A stretch of 48,005 bases of DNA from positions 5,446 to 53,450 of the forward strand of contig CAJUMH010000023.1 of the NCBI GenBank assembly GCA_910587145.1. The letters are read 5' to 3'. Of this stretch, positions 33,264 through 41,180 are shown piece by piece. The position numbers and the translations under genes were made by a program. Each line of letters starts with the position of its first letter. Within the stretch, counting starts at the first letter, position 1. Under the pieces are notes generated by a model. The model searched no databases, had not been told where the DNA came from, and worked only from the letters and a program-made list of their open reading frames with translations. Source of the DNA: an uncultured Ruthenibacterium sp. GTDB lineage: Bacteria; Bacillota; Clostridia; Oscillospirales; Ruminococcaceae.

Positions 33264-34164
33264 CACGGTTTCCCCCTTCCGCCGGCGCCGACACGGCCTT
33301 TGTTCTGACGAATCTCTGTTTCAGCACAGGCACGCTGAGCGCCGCAGCCACGGTGACGGCGCTGAACAGCTTCAGATCTTCTGTGGAAAGGCCAAGCTGC
33401 AAAACAAACGCGATGACGATCTGATAGATCACCGAACCCGCGACGATCGCGCCAAGCTGATAGGCAAAATTAAAGCGCGCGCCGAAAACCACCTCGCCGA
33501 TGATCACACTTGCAAGGCCGATGACGATCGCGCCGCGGCCCATGTTAACGTTGGCGCTGCCCTGATACTGCGCCAGCAGGCCGCCCGCAAGCCCCACAAG
33601 CCCGTTGGACAGCACAAGGCCGATGATCTTCATTCGATCGGTATCCACGCCCTGCGCCCGCACCATCCTGCGGTTGTTGCCTGTGGCGCGGATGGCGCAG
33701 CCAAGCTCGGTACCGAAAAACCAGTACAGGCACGCCACAACGGCACCTGCCGAAACTGCCCCGATGAAAAGCGCCATCGGAATATTGCCTAGGCTGATCA
33801 CCACCGGCTGGCGCAGCAGCGCGACGCTGGATTTGCCCATGATGCGCAGATTGACGGAATACAGCCCCAGCTGCGTCAGGATGCCCGCGAGAATGGCCGG
33901 AATACGCAAGCGCGTATGCAAAATGCCCGTAACAAGGCCCGCCAGCATGCCGGCAAGCACCGCGAACAGCAGCGAAAGCAGCGGGTGCATGCCCGACAGG
34001 ATCAGCACCGCGCTCACCGCGCCGCCGGTGCAAAGGCTGCTGTCCACCGTAAGATCGGCAATGTCGAGCAGCTTGTACGTAACATAAACGCCCAGAGCCA
34101 TAACGCCCCACACAAGCCCCTGCGCCGTTGCGCCGGGAACCGACGCAATGATACCACCCATCAT
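33250..34164 (-). CDS. ABC transporter permease (TrpY-like)
   Basis: This 304-residue permease has 8-9 hydrophobic helices. DLTVDSSLCTGGAVSAVLI near residue 40 and GCAIRATGNNRRMVRAQGVDTDRMK near residue 180 (the cytoplasmic EAA-like coupling loop) are hallmarks of this branched-chain-like permease family. ATG 34164 lies 8 bases after AAAGGA; the frame upstream to 34305 is not conserved-looking. It pairs with the downstream ATPase gene and the upstream binding-protein gene. Confidence 0.9.
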   Translation of the reverse strand: MMGGIIASVPGATAQGLVWGVMALGVYVTYKLLDIADLTVDSSLCTGGAVSAVLILSGMHPLLSLLFAVLAGMLAGLVTGILHTRLRIPAILAGILTQLGLYSVNLRIMGKSSVALLRQPVVISLGNIPMALFIGAVSAGAVVACLYWFFGTELGCAIRATGNNRRMVRAQGVDTDRMKIIGLVLSNGLVGLAGGLLAQYQGSANVNMGRGAIVIGLASVIIGEVVFGARFNFAYQLGAIVAGSVIYQIVIAFVLQLGLSTEDLKLFSAVTVAAALSVPVLKQRFVRTKAVSAPAEGGNRDAEA

Positions 34165-34316
34165 TTCAACCATCCTTTGCGCGGGAAGGCTCTTTCTGCC
34201 GTACAGCGCGTTTCGGCCGTCTTCGGCCGTCTCTCCGCCGCTGCACGGCGGCAGCCGGCACACAGTGCCTGCCGCCGTTCCTGTCCTTCCCGGATCTATT
34301 GGCATATACAGATGTT

Positions 34317-34344
34317 AGTATAGCATAAAACAGGCGGAGGGCAA
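34317..34344 (-). promoter_or_regulatory. possible internal promoter for the permease/ATPase genes
   Basis: On the - strand TTGCCC (34339-34344), a 16-base spacer and TATACT (34317-34322) precede the permease by about 150 bases. It overlaps the terminator below and could restore transcription after partial termination. Confidence 0.35.
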
Positions 34345-34361
34345 AGCCCCTCCGCCTGTTT
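34328..34361. terminator. terminator or attenuator between the binding-protein and permease genes
   Basis: A 13-bp stem (AAACAGGCGGAGG, 34328-34340, pairing with 34349-34361) has a short loop and T-runs on both strands (TTTTT on +, TTTTATG on -). It would reduce permease/ATPase expression relative to the binding protein, a common arrangement. The rest of 34165-34397 holds GC-rich palindromes and no gene. Confidence 0.75.
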
Positions 34362-34397
34362 TTCGTCATTTTTTCAAAAATTTTTTTACCGCGCCGA

Positions 34398-35360
34398 TCA
34401 GCCCTGCAGATCGGCCGGAATTTCCAGCCCAATGGCCTTGCAGTTCTCTTCGTTTACGGCAAACTCCAGATCCTCGACAGCCGCAAAGCCGATGGGGATC
34501 GTTGCAATATCCTTGCCGTTGACAAGAACATCCACCGCCTGCCCGGCCGCCAGCTTGCCAAGATTATAGTAGTTGATGCCGTAGGTGGCCGTTCCGCCGG
34601 AAGCTACCATGCCGCTCTCGCCGCAGATGACGGGAATGCAGGCCGGCTCGGTAACGAGCACCGCCGTGGGCATATTTTCGGCGAACAGATTGTCCGTGGG
34701 AACATACAGCGCGTCCACCTCGCCCACAGCCTTGGTGGTAACGGGCTGAATCTCGTTCACATCCGCAACGGGATAATCCGTCACCGTCAGGCCGCGCTTC
34801 TCCAGCGCAGTGCGGGCAAGACGTGCCTGCAGCGTGGAGTTATCCTCGGCCGAGCAGTACAGGATCCCGACCGTTTCGGCGTTCGGCATCAGCTTTACCA
34901 ACAGATCGGCCTGCTCCTCGATGGGGTTCATATCGGACGTGCCGGAAATATTGCCGCCCGGCGCATCGTTGCTTTCCACAAGGCCGGCCTCCACAAAATC
35001 GGTGACGGCGGTGGCAAGAATGGGGATCTCCGTCGTGGCCTGCGCGGCCGTCTGCGCGGCCGGCGTGGCAATGGCCAGGATCAGATCCACTTTATCGTTG
35101 ACAAACTTTGTGGCAATGGTCGCACAGTTCGAGATCTCTCCCTGCGCGTTCTGCACATCGATGTTGTCTTTGCTGAAGCCGGCCTCCACCAGCGCGTCCA
35201 CAAAGCCCTCCCGGGCAGCATCCAGCGCCGGATGCTCTGTTAGCTGAATAATGCCGATGCGAAAGCCGGCGGCGTCCGTTCCCGCCGCCGCGGGGCCCGC
35301 GCAGGCCGCAAGGCTCAGCGCCAAAACAGCCGCAAGGCAGATCGCAAGATACTTTTTCAT
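34398..35360 (-). CDS. ABC transporter substrate-binding lipoprotein (TrpX-like)
   Basis: This 320-residue lipoprotein has signal MKKYLAICLAAVLALSLAAC with the lipobox LAAC near residue 20. The mature part shows the DUF534/ABC_sub_bind family features: FRIGIIQLTEHPALDAAREGF, NAQGEISNCATIATKFV, DLILAIATPAAQTA and ESGMVASGGTATYGINYYNLG. The family binds tryptophan in TrpX of streptococci, but other ligands are possible. It is the first gene of a three-gene importer. ATG 35360 follows GGAGG. Confidence 0.92.
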   Translation of the reverse strand: MKKYLAICLAAVLALSLAACAGPAAAGTDAAGFRIGIIQLTEHPALDAAREGFVDALVEAGFSKDNIDVQNAQGEISNCATIATKFVNDKVDLILAIATPAAQTAAQATTEIPILATAVTDFVEAGLVESNDAPGGNISGTSDMNPIEEQADLLVKLMPNAETVGILYCSAEDNSTLQARLARTALEKRGLTVTDYPVADVNEIQPVTTKAVGEVDALYVPTDNLFAENMPTAVLVTEPACIPVICGESGMVASGGTATYGINYYNLGKLAAGQAVDVLVNGKDIATIPIGFAAVEDLEFAVNEENCKAIGLEIPADLQG

Positions 35361-35428
35361 GTTGTTTCCTCCCTCGCGCATTGAAAAAATGCAAAAAATA
35401 TGCATTTTCCAATGCTTTATCATGCAAA

Positions 35429-35458
35429 AGTATAGCACAGACGGCCGTTGCATAACAA
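35429..35458 (-). promoter_or_regulatory. promoter of the TrpXYZ-like operon
   Basis: On the - strand TTGTTA (35453-35458), an 18-base spacer and TATACT (35429-35434) lie about 70 bases before the start codon. The short leader that follows has several TGCAT/ATGCA elements, including an AATGCA/TGCATT hairpin. No T-box is visible. Confidence 0.6.
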
Positions 35459-35523
35459 GGGCAGAATGCCACTAATTTTTGTGCTGTTTTGCATTTTATT
35501 TAGGTTAAAAATACCACTTCCGG

Positions 35524-36360
35524 CTACTCGTCCGCTTCCTCGCCCTCAAAAATGCTTCCCACGGCCTGCAGGGTATGCAGCAGATCCTCGCGGTAATCGG
35601 GCGCGTCGGGGTTCAGGCTGCTCAGGATCACGCCCTCCGTGCCGGTATGGCCTGTGGAGTGAACAAAGCGCCCGTCGCCCAGATACATGGCAACATGCCC
35701 CGGAAAAAACAGCAGATCGCCGGGCTTTGCCCGTTCCAGCGTGATCTTCTTCAGCGCAAAGCCCCTGCGGAAATGGGCATCCCGGTAGATGGTCACGCCA
35801 TGCAGCAGATACGCCATCGAGACAAGGCCGCTGCAATCGATGCCGAGCGGCGTTTTGCCGCCCCAACGGTACTGCGTTCCCAAATAAGAAAGCGCCGTTT
35901 CGCACACATCGCTGCGCAGCTGTTCCTCGCCTCCTCCCTGCCACGGGGGTACGGCCGGGGCAAGATAGGTTTCCTTCGTATAGCCCTGCCTGCCGTCTGC
36001 AAGGCGCACGGCAAGCCACCGGCTTTCGTCCGGAGCGCCGGCAGGGCAGAGCAGCGCCCCGCGCGGCATGCTTTGCAAGCAAAAGCCCTGTACCTTGGGC
36101 CGGTCCAGCACGTCGATATAGGTCTTTTGCACCACCAGCTTGGGTGCGGCGCTCCATGCGGCGGCGGCATCGCCCTCGCGCAGGCAGGCCGCGGGCACCC
36201 AGCCCTCGTACCGGTAGTGTGTGCGCACACGGCGGTAGCCGCCGCTCGCTTCCAGCACCTCCACCGTCATGCCGTACAGCGCCTCGTCGGCAAGCTCGCA
36301 CATCGGCTCGGGTTTTGTGTACAGCGGGGCGATATCGGCGATCACAACAGCAAGGCTCAT
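35524..36360 (-). CDS. NlpC/P60 gamma-D-glutamyl-L-diamino acid endopeptidase (YkfC-like)
   Basis: This 278-residue protein has no clear signal peptide. Two SH3b-type domains fill residues 1-150 (PLYTKPEPMCELADEALYG; VLDRPKVQGFCLQSMPRGA). The NlpC/P60 domain runs from about 160 to 265. Catalytic Cys lies in GIDCSGLVSMAYLLHG near residue 192, His in HVAMYLGDGRFVHSTG near residue 237. YkfC-type enzymes cut the gamma-D-Glu-diamino acid bond of murein peptides in the cytoplasm. Context with LD-carboxypeptidase and dipeptide epimerase supports this role. ATG 36360 lies 7 bases after GGAGG. Confidence 0.9.
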   Translation of the reverse strand: MSLAVVIADIAPLYTKPEPMCELADEALYGMTVEVLEASGGYRRVRTHYRYEGWVPAACLREGDAAAAWSAAPKLVVQKTYIDVLDRPKVQGFCLQSMPRGALLCPAGAPDESRWLAVRLADGRQGYTKETYLAPAVPPWQGGGEEQLRSDVCETALSYLGTQYRWGGKTPLGIDCSGLVSMAYLLHGVTIYRDAHFRRGFALKKITLERAKPGDLLFFPGHVAMYLGDGRFVHSTGHTGTEGVILSSLNPDAPDYREDLLHTLQAVGSIFEGEEADE

Positions 36361-36426
36361 CGGGTTTCCTCCATTCGATCCATCCAATACAGTCTATTGC
36401 GGTCTCTTTCTAAAAAGCGGCGGGCA

Positions 36427-36458
36427 GCGCAAAAGCGCCGTTTCCGGCACTTTTGCGC
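36427..36458 (-). terminator. hairpin between the LD-carboxypeptidase and NlpC genes
   Basis: A perfect 9-bp inverted repeat (GCGCAAAAG/CTTTTGCGC) with an inner GCCG/CGGC pairing is followed on the - strand, 11 bases later, by CTTTTTAG. It may attenuate rather than fully stop the operon. Confidence 0.5.
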
Positions 36459-36488
36459 ACAGATATCCAGATGCGGGAGGTTTCTTTG

Positions 36489-37406
36489 TCAATACTCCAG
36501 AATCCGCAGCGTCCGGTTGGTGGCGTCCACACTGGCATTTACGCCCAGCGGCAGCGACATCGTGGGCAAAATATGCCCGCACTGCACCGCGCCGAGGATC
36601 GGCTTTCCCTCGTCCAGCAACAGCTCGGTGAACACCTCGCGCAGCGTAAGGCTCTTTTCCGGCTCCGGCGCGCCGCAATCGGTAAACGCGCCCAGCAGAA
36701 TTCCCGCGCAGGCGCGCAGCTTGCCCGCCTGCTTGAGCATCAGCAGCATCCGGTCGATGCGGTACGGGGATTCGCCGATCTCCTCGATGAACAGGATCTT
36801 ATCCTTGGTATCGATCTCGTAGGCGGTACCCAGCGTGGAGGCGATGAGCGAGAGGTTGCCACCGGTAAGAACGCCCCGGCATACGCCCTTCGCGATGGTG
36901 ACCATCGGGCTTTCGGGCGGGTTGAGCGCCTCCGGCTCGTGCACGCCGAACAGCGTATTGCGCAGAGACCGTTCCGTATAGGCATCCAGGCCCGCGTACC
37001 ACTCGGTGGCGGGCATCGGCGTGTGGTATGTGACAAAACCGCAGCGCTGGTTGAGCACCAGATGCAGGATCGTCACATCGCTGTAGCCGCAAAACACCTT
37101 CGGGTTTTTTGCCGCCGTATCCCAATCAATGCGCTCCAACAGGCGCTGCGCACCGTAGCCTCCCCGGATGCAGATGATGCCCTCGATGGAAGGATCGGCA
37201 AACGCATCGTTAAAGTCCTGTGCGCGCTCACGGTCGTATCCGGCCAGATATCCGTGATGCCTCCGGCAGGAGGGGTAAACAACCGGCTCCAGCCCGAGTG
37301 CGCGCACACTGGCAACCGCGGGCGCAAGGCGTTCTTCCGGAACCGGGCCGGAGGCGTCGATCAGCGCGACGCGCGCGCCTTTGGATAACGGTTTTGGTAT
37401 GATCAT
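36489..37406 (-). CDS. LD-carboxypeptidase (S66 family, LdcA/YkfA-like)
   Basis: This 305-residue peptidase removes the terminal D-Ala from murein tetrapeptides in recycling, or is MccF-like. Motifs are GARVALIDASGPV, IICIRGGYGAQRLL, FCGYSDVTILHL near residue 113 with the nucleophile Ser in GYSD, LFIEEIGESPYRIDRML with the catalytic Glu, and VQCGHILPTMSLPLG with the His. All three triad regions are intact. ATG 37406 has AAGGA 10 bases upstream; the open frame to 37568 overlaps the epimerase gene and is rejected. Lies 112 bases after the epimerase gene. Confidence 0.93.
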   Translation of the reverse strand: MIIPKPLSKGARVALIDASGPVPEERLAPAVASVRALGLEPVVYPSCRRHHGYLAGYDRERAQDFNDAFADPSIEGIICIRGGYGAQRLLERIDWDTAAKNPKVFCGYSDVTILHLVLNQRCGFVTYHTPMPATEWYAGLDAYTERSLRNTLFGVHEPEALNPPESPMVTIAKGVCRGVLTGGNLSLIASTLGTAYEIDTKDKILFIEEIGESPYRIDRMLLMLKQAGKLRACAGILLGAFTDCGAPEPEKSLTLREVFTELLLDEGKPILGAVQCGHILPTMSLPLGVNASVDATNRTLRILEY

Positions 37407-37518
37407 GGCGGGCACTTCCTTTTCATTGATGCATTGATGCAGAGGCGGCAGCGCTTCCCTGCCTGTATTTTTGGGAACCCCCGGGATATTTTCGCCGTTT
37501 TTCGGCGGCAAGCGGCCC

Positions 37519-38607
37519 TTATCCGGCAAAATCCGCCGGAACGCCGGCGATGCCGATGCCGGGCGCATCCGTCATGCGGATGATGCCGTTTTCGTAAACG
37601 GGGCCGCCCGTATAGGGATCGATCCGGCACAGGGACGGGCCGTCCAGATCGGCGCGCGTGATGATGCGTTTCGCCGCGGCCAGATGCGCCGCCGCGCTCA
37701 CGGCCAGCTTGGATTCCAGCATACAGCCGATCATGCATTCTACGCCGTACATCTCGGCCAGCGCGCAGATCTTCAGCGCCTGCCAGATGCCGCCCGTTTT
37801 CATCAGCTTGATATTGATGAGATCCGCCGCGTGCGTACGGATGATCTCGGCCGCGTCCTCGGGGGAGAATACGCTCTCGTCGGCAAGGATCGGCGTGGCG
37901 ACCGTCCCCGTGATCATGCGCATTCCCTCAAGATCGTGCGCGGGAACAGGCTGCTCTACCAGATCGATCTGCAGTCCCTTATCCTCCATTGCCGTGATGA
38001 TGCGCACGGCCTGTTTTGCCGTCCAGCCCTGATTTGCGTCCACACGCAGCCGAATGCCGCCACCCACGGCCTCGCGGATGCCGGCGATGCGCGCCACGTC
38101 GGCAAGCCCCTCCTTGCCAACCTTGATTTTTAAAATACGGTAGCCCTGCCGCACGGCTTCGAGGCTGTCCTCGATCATCTGCGGCACCGGGTTCACGCTG
38201 ATGGTGATATCCGTCTCCACCGTATCGCGGAATCCGCCCAGCAGGCGGAAAAGCGGCGCGCCAAAGCGCTGGGCGTACAAATCGTAAACCGCCATATCCA
38301 CCGCCGCTTTGGCCGAGGTATTCTTCACGATACAGGTATGCAGGCGGTGCATGATGCCGTCCAGATCTTCGATCTCCATTCCCAGCAGCGCGGGACGGAT
38401 AAAATCTTCGATCGCGCAGCGGATGCTGCCCTTCGTATCGCCTGTGATCACGGCCGTGGGCGGCGCTTCGCCATAGCCCACCTCGCCGCTGTCGGCGGTG
38501 ATGCGCACAACGATATCCTCCACGTTTTCCACCGTGCGCAGGGCGGTTTTAAACGGCTTGGCAAGCGGAATAAAAACTTCTCCAACATCGATTCGAACGA
38601 TTTTCAT
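37519..38607 (-). CDS. dipeptide (L-Ala-D/L-Glu) epimerase, enolase superfamily
   Basis: This 362-residue enolase-superfamily protein starts at ATG 38607 after AAAGGAG. Motifs are LKIKVGKEG near residue 160 (KxK catalytic base), RVDANQGW, LVEQPVPAHD, ILADES (three metal-binding acids) and LINIKLMKTGGI (second Lys). GMRMITGTVATPILADESVF and the GCMLES segment fit L-Ala-D/L-Glu epimerases (YkfB/YcjG). It converts L-Ala-D-Glu from murein to L-Ala-L-Glu for peptide degradation. First gene of the murein-peptide operon. Confidence 0.93.
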   Translation of the reverse strand: MKIVRIDVGEVFIPLAKPFKTALRTVENVEDIVVRITADSGEVGYGEAPPTAVITGDTKGSIRCAIEDFIRPALLGMEIEDLDGIMHRLHTCIVKNTSAKAAVDMAVYDLYAQRFGAPLFRLLGGFRDTVETDITISVNPVPQMIEDSLEAVRQGYRILKIKVGKEGLADVARIAGIREAVGGGIRLRVDANQGWTAKQAVRIITAMEDKGLQIDLVEQPVPAHDLEGMRMITGTVATPILADESVFSPEDAAEIIRTHAADLINIKLMKTGGIWQALKICALAEMYGVECMIGCMLESKLAVSAAAHLAAAKRIITRADLDGPSLCRIDPYTGGPVYENGIIRMTDAPGIGIAGVPADFAG

Positions 38608-38701
38608 CAGCGTAACGCTCCTTTTGCCGTTCTCATTGCCGGCTGCGGTTCCCATAGACGGCTTGTTTGACAGGATCGCGAACGGCCGTTTTCAAGATAA
38701 C

Positions 38702-38730
38702 AGTATAGCAAACTCCCGCAGCAAATACAA
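38702..38730 (-). promoter_or_regulatory. promoter of the murein-peptide recycling operon
   Basis: On the - strand TTGTAT (38725-38730), a 17-base spacer and TATACT (38702-38707) lie about 95 bases upstream of the epimerase start. Confidence 0.7.
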
Positions 38731-38861
38731 GTTTTTCCTTGTTTTTGGCAGCGAACCTTCGGCGGGCGGCCGCAGGGGAACGCGCAAAAAAACCGGCAAA
38801 GCGGCCGCAAACGCTGCAAAAGGCACCGAAAAGCAGCCAAAACGCCGCAGAAAGGCGCCAA

Positions 38862-38880
38862 AAAGAGCCGGCAGCCGGCA
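38862..38880 (-). terminator. terminator after the beta-lactamase-like gene
   Basis: On the - strand GCCGG/CCGGC with a 3-base loop, directly after the stop codon, is followed by CTCTTTTTGG. Confidence 0.45.
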
Positions 38881-38885
38881 AAAAA

Positions 38886-39662
38886 TCAGGGCCGCTGCGC
38901 GTGCTCGTACAGCAGCAGAGTACTGTCCTGCATCGCGCGCTCCATGGCCGGCACATCCGTATTCTGGCTGCAAAAACAAACGATAAACGGCCGTTTAGCG
39001 TACACGATCCCCACATCGTGTGTAATGCCGGCATCCTCGCCGGTTTTGTGCGCGGCACGCACCCCGCGCGGCAGAAAAAACGGGAGCTTTCCGTTCAGCC
39101 GCTGGTCGCACAGGATAGAGAGCATTTTTTGATCCGCCTCGGGCGAAACGGCCTTTCCTTCGTACATCAGGCGCAAAAGCCGCCCCATCTCCCGCGCGGT
39201 GATGTGGTTTTGCAGGCCGCGGGCAGATGCCTCGCTGTCGAACAGCAAACGGCGCAGCGCCGTTTGCCGCAGCCCCAGCGCATGCAGTGTTTCGTTGATG
39301 CGCTCCATCCCCAGCCGCCGGATCAGCAGATTTGTCGCAGTATTGTCCGAAAGGATGATCATCAGCACGCAAAGATCCCAAAGCGTTACGCACAGACCGT
39401 CGTGCAGATATGTGAGCGCACCGCACGAGGGCAGCTTGTCGGCGCGGCGGATCGTAAACGGCTCGTCCGCGCGCGCAAGGCGGTTTTCCATCTGGCGAAA
39501 CGCCTCCGTCAGCACGGCCAGCTTGATCACGCTGGCCGCGATTACCGGCGTGTCCGCATTGCGGGCAAGGCTCGCACCCGTTTCCGGCTCCTCGTAATAA
39601 AAGCAGACGTCGCCCGGTATGGCGGACAGCCTGGCCTCGATCTTTTTTTGAAGCTCCTGCAT
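38886..39662 (-). CDS. beta-lactamase-fold serine hydrolase (class A-like, PF13354 type)
   Basis: This 258-residue protein starts from ATG 39662, after a GAGGGGAGGA site. Active-site motifs are SVIK (Ser44-x-x-Lys47), SDN in ILSDNTATNLLIRRLG near residue 109, and KTG in HKTGEDAGITHDVGIV near residue 206. The omega-loop Glu-x-x-Leu-Asn of true class A beta-lactamases is not evident; the equivalent region reads DSEASARGLQNHITA. No signal peptide is visible, so it is likely cytoplasmic or the start is further away. A DD-peptidase or esterase-like role is as likely as beta-lactam hydrolysis. It sits between M42 peptidase and the murein-peptide operon. Confidence 0.85.
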   Translation of the reverse strand: MQELQKKIEARLSAIPGDVCFYYEEPETGASLARNADTPVIAASVIKLAVLTEAFRQMENRLARADEPFTIRRADKLPSCGALTYLHDGLCVTLWDLCVLMIILSDNTATNLLIRRLGMERINETLHALGLRQTALRRLLFDSEASARGLQNHITAREMGRLLRLMYEGKAVSPEADQKMLSILCDQRLNGKLPFFLPRGVRAAHKTGEDAGITHDVGIVYAKRPFIVCFCSQNTDVPAMERAMQDSTLLLYEHAQRP

Positions 39663-39752
39663 AGTATCCTCCCCTCCCGAAAAAGGATTTTCAGGCCGCC
39701 GGCACAAGCGGCCCGGCGCCCGGCCCTTCGGTTTGTCGTACCCCGGCGCGTC

Positions 39753-40781
39753 TCAAATGCCCAGATAGGCCCGCAGCAGATCGAACGTATTGGCAAGCCC
39801 CTCGATGTGGGCGCGTTCATACCCGTGTGAGGCATAGACGCCCGGGCCCACCACGCAGTGGCGCACCTCATGGCCCGCGCAAACAGCCGCGTCCGCGTCC
39901 GACCCGTAATGTGGGTATACGTCCAGCGCATAGCGCACGCCCGCGCGCTGCGCGGCATCCACAAGGCCGTCCACCACCGCCTTGTGCGAGGGGCCCCTGG
40001 AATCCATCGCGCAGATCGAGACCATCGTCTCGTCGCACTGCAGGCCCTTGCCGACACAGCCCATATCTACGGCGATCATTTCCGTCACATCCTCCGGGAT
40101 CGAAGCCCCTCCGTGCCCCACCTCCTCAAACACGGTGAACATCATGTGCACCCTGCGGCGCGGCGCGGCGCAGGTATCCTTCCAATACCGGACAAGCGTC
40201 AGCAGAATGGCAGCGGAGAGCTTGTCGTCTAAAAAGCGGCTTTTAATATATCCCGTCTGCGTTACGGCAAAGCGCGGCGCAACGGCCACATAGTCCCCTG
40301 CCGCCACCCCAAGCGCCCGCGTTTGCTGTTCGCTGCGGGTTTTTTCGTCGAGCAGCAGTTCGATGGTATCAAAGCCGCGCTGCGTTTTATCGTATTCGGA
40401 ATTCACATGCACCGAGGCGTTCTCCAGCTGAAAAGTCCCCTCGAGCACCCGGCCGCTGCGGGTATAAACGCGCGCGGTTTCTGCTTCGATGTTTTGCGCG
40501 CGCAGGCCGCCCACCGGCGCAACGCGCAGCGCTCCGCCCGGCTTTACCCCGCACACCATTGCGCCCAGCGTATCCACATGCGCGCTCAGCAGCAGCCCGT
40601 CTCCCGTGCCGCCAAGTTCGACCGTAAGCCCGCCCTTCGCCGTGCGTTTGGGCGCGTAGCCCATCGCCGCAAATTCGCCGATGCAGTAATCCACCACCCG
40701 CTCCGTAAAGCCGGTTGGGCTGGGAATGGCAACGAGCGCCTCCAGCTGGCGCAGCGCACAGCTTAAATAATCAGACTGCAT
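39753..40781 (-). CDS. M42-family metallo-aminopeptidase
   Basis: This 342-residue co-catalytic metallopeptidase of the M42 (FrvX/glutamyl aminopeptidase) family removes N-terminal residues from peptides. Metal and catalytic motifs are LLLSAHVDTLGAM near residue 67 (His-x-Asp), KSRFLDDKLSAAIL near residue 187, FTVFEEVGHGGAS near residue 220 (Glu-Glu) and IAVDMGCVG near residue 240, with the final metal His in YASHGYERAHIEG. M42 proteins form large hollow complexes. ATG 40781 is preceded by AGGAAG; the frame remains open to 42023 but that is antisense to the sigma/anti-sigma genes. Confidence 0.92.
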   Translation of the reverse strand: MQSDYLSCALRQLEALVAIPSPTGFTERVVDYCIGEFAAMGYAPKRTAKGGLTVELGGTGDGLLLSAHVDTLGAMVCGVKPGGALRVAPVGGLRAQNIEAETARVYTRSGRVLEGTFQLENASVHVNSEYDKTQRGFDTIELLLDEKTRSEQQTRALGVAAGDYVAVAPRFAVTQTGYIKSRFLDDKLSAAILLTLVRYWKDTCAAPRRRVHMMFTVFEEVGHGGASIPEDVTEMIAVDMGCVGKGLQCDETMVSICAMDSRGPSHKAVVDGLVDAAQRAGVRYALDVYPHYGSDADAAVCAGHEVRHCVVGPGVYASHGYERAHIEGLANTFDLLRAYLGI

Positions 40782-40893
40782 ATCGGTCACTTCCTGCTCC
40801 CGCGGCCACGGCATTTTGCCGCGCCCCGCTGTAATGATCCTTTCGCAAAGCCCCGGGCCCGGATGATCCTGATCCCGCTTTTGATCCAGCCTT

Positions 40894-40922
40894 ATTATAA
40901 TCCAGCTTTTCCCCGTGCGCAA
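40894..40922 (-). promoter_or_regulatory. promoter of the M42 peptidase gene
   Basis: On the - strand TTGCGC (40917-40922), a 17-base spacer and TATAAT (40894-40899) read toward the M42 gene about 110 bases away. The leader has three GGATCA repeats. Confidence 0.65.
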
Positions 40923-40960
40923 GCCCTGCGGCAGATGCGGCCGCAAATTGGCAGGTGCTG

Positions 40961-40989
40961 TTGCTTTTTTGCGGTTTGTCGGGTATAAT
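40961..40989 (+). promoter_or_regulatory. promoter of the sigma/anti-sigma operon
   Basis: TTGCTT (40961-40966), a 17-base spacer and TATAAT (40984-40989) face right, divergent from the M42 promoter. The leader is about 185 bases and contains the GTAAGGAT direct repeats listed next. No gene is seen in 40782-41180. Confidence 0.6.
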
Positions 40990-41080
40990 AGCCGCAGGAC
41001 GGCTGTCCGGCCGCGGCGCCTTCTTTGAGACGGCCCAAAGGCCCAGTGCAAAGATTTTTTCGGGACAGAAAGCTGTTTTT

Positions 41081-41116
41081 GTAAGGATCCCGTAAGGATT
41101 TTAAGCCCGTTGTAAG
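41081..41116 (+). repeat. GTAAGGAT direct repeats upstream of the sigma factor
   Basis: GTAAGGAT occurs at 41081-41088 and again at 41092-41099, an 11-base period, with a shorter GTAAG at 41112-41116. Such 11-base spaced direct repeats resemble OmpR/PhoB-family response-regulator sites. They lie between the promoter and the sigma start. Confidence 0.5.
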
Positions 41117-41180
41117 AAATTTGAAACATTTTGCGCGCAATAAGCCGTCTAATACGGCAGGAAGGGGCGGTGGAGCCGCT

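Noticed and set aside
35361..35460. Tryptophan T-box or riboswitch ahead of the TrpX-like gene
   Set aside because: The leader is about 60 bases and no T-box sequence or specifier loop is present.
41122..41149. ECF-type autoregulated promoter (TGAAAC ... CGTC)
   Set aside because: Spacing is 18 bases rather than the usual 16-17 and a better sigma-A promoter lies upstream.
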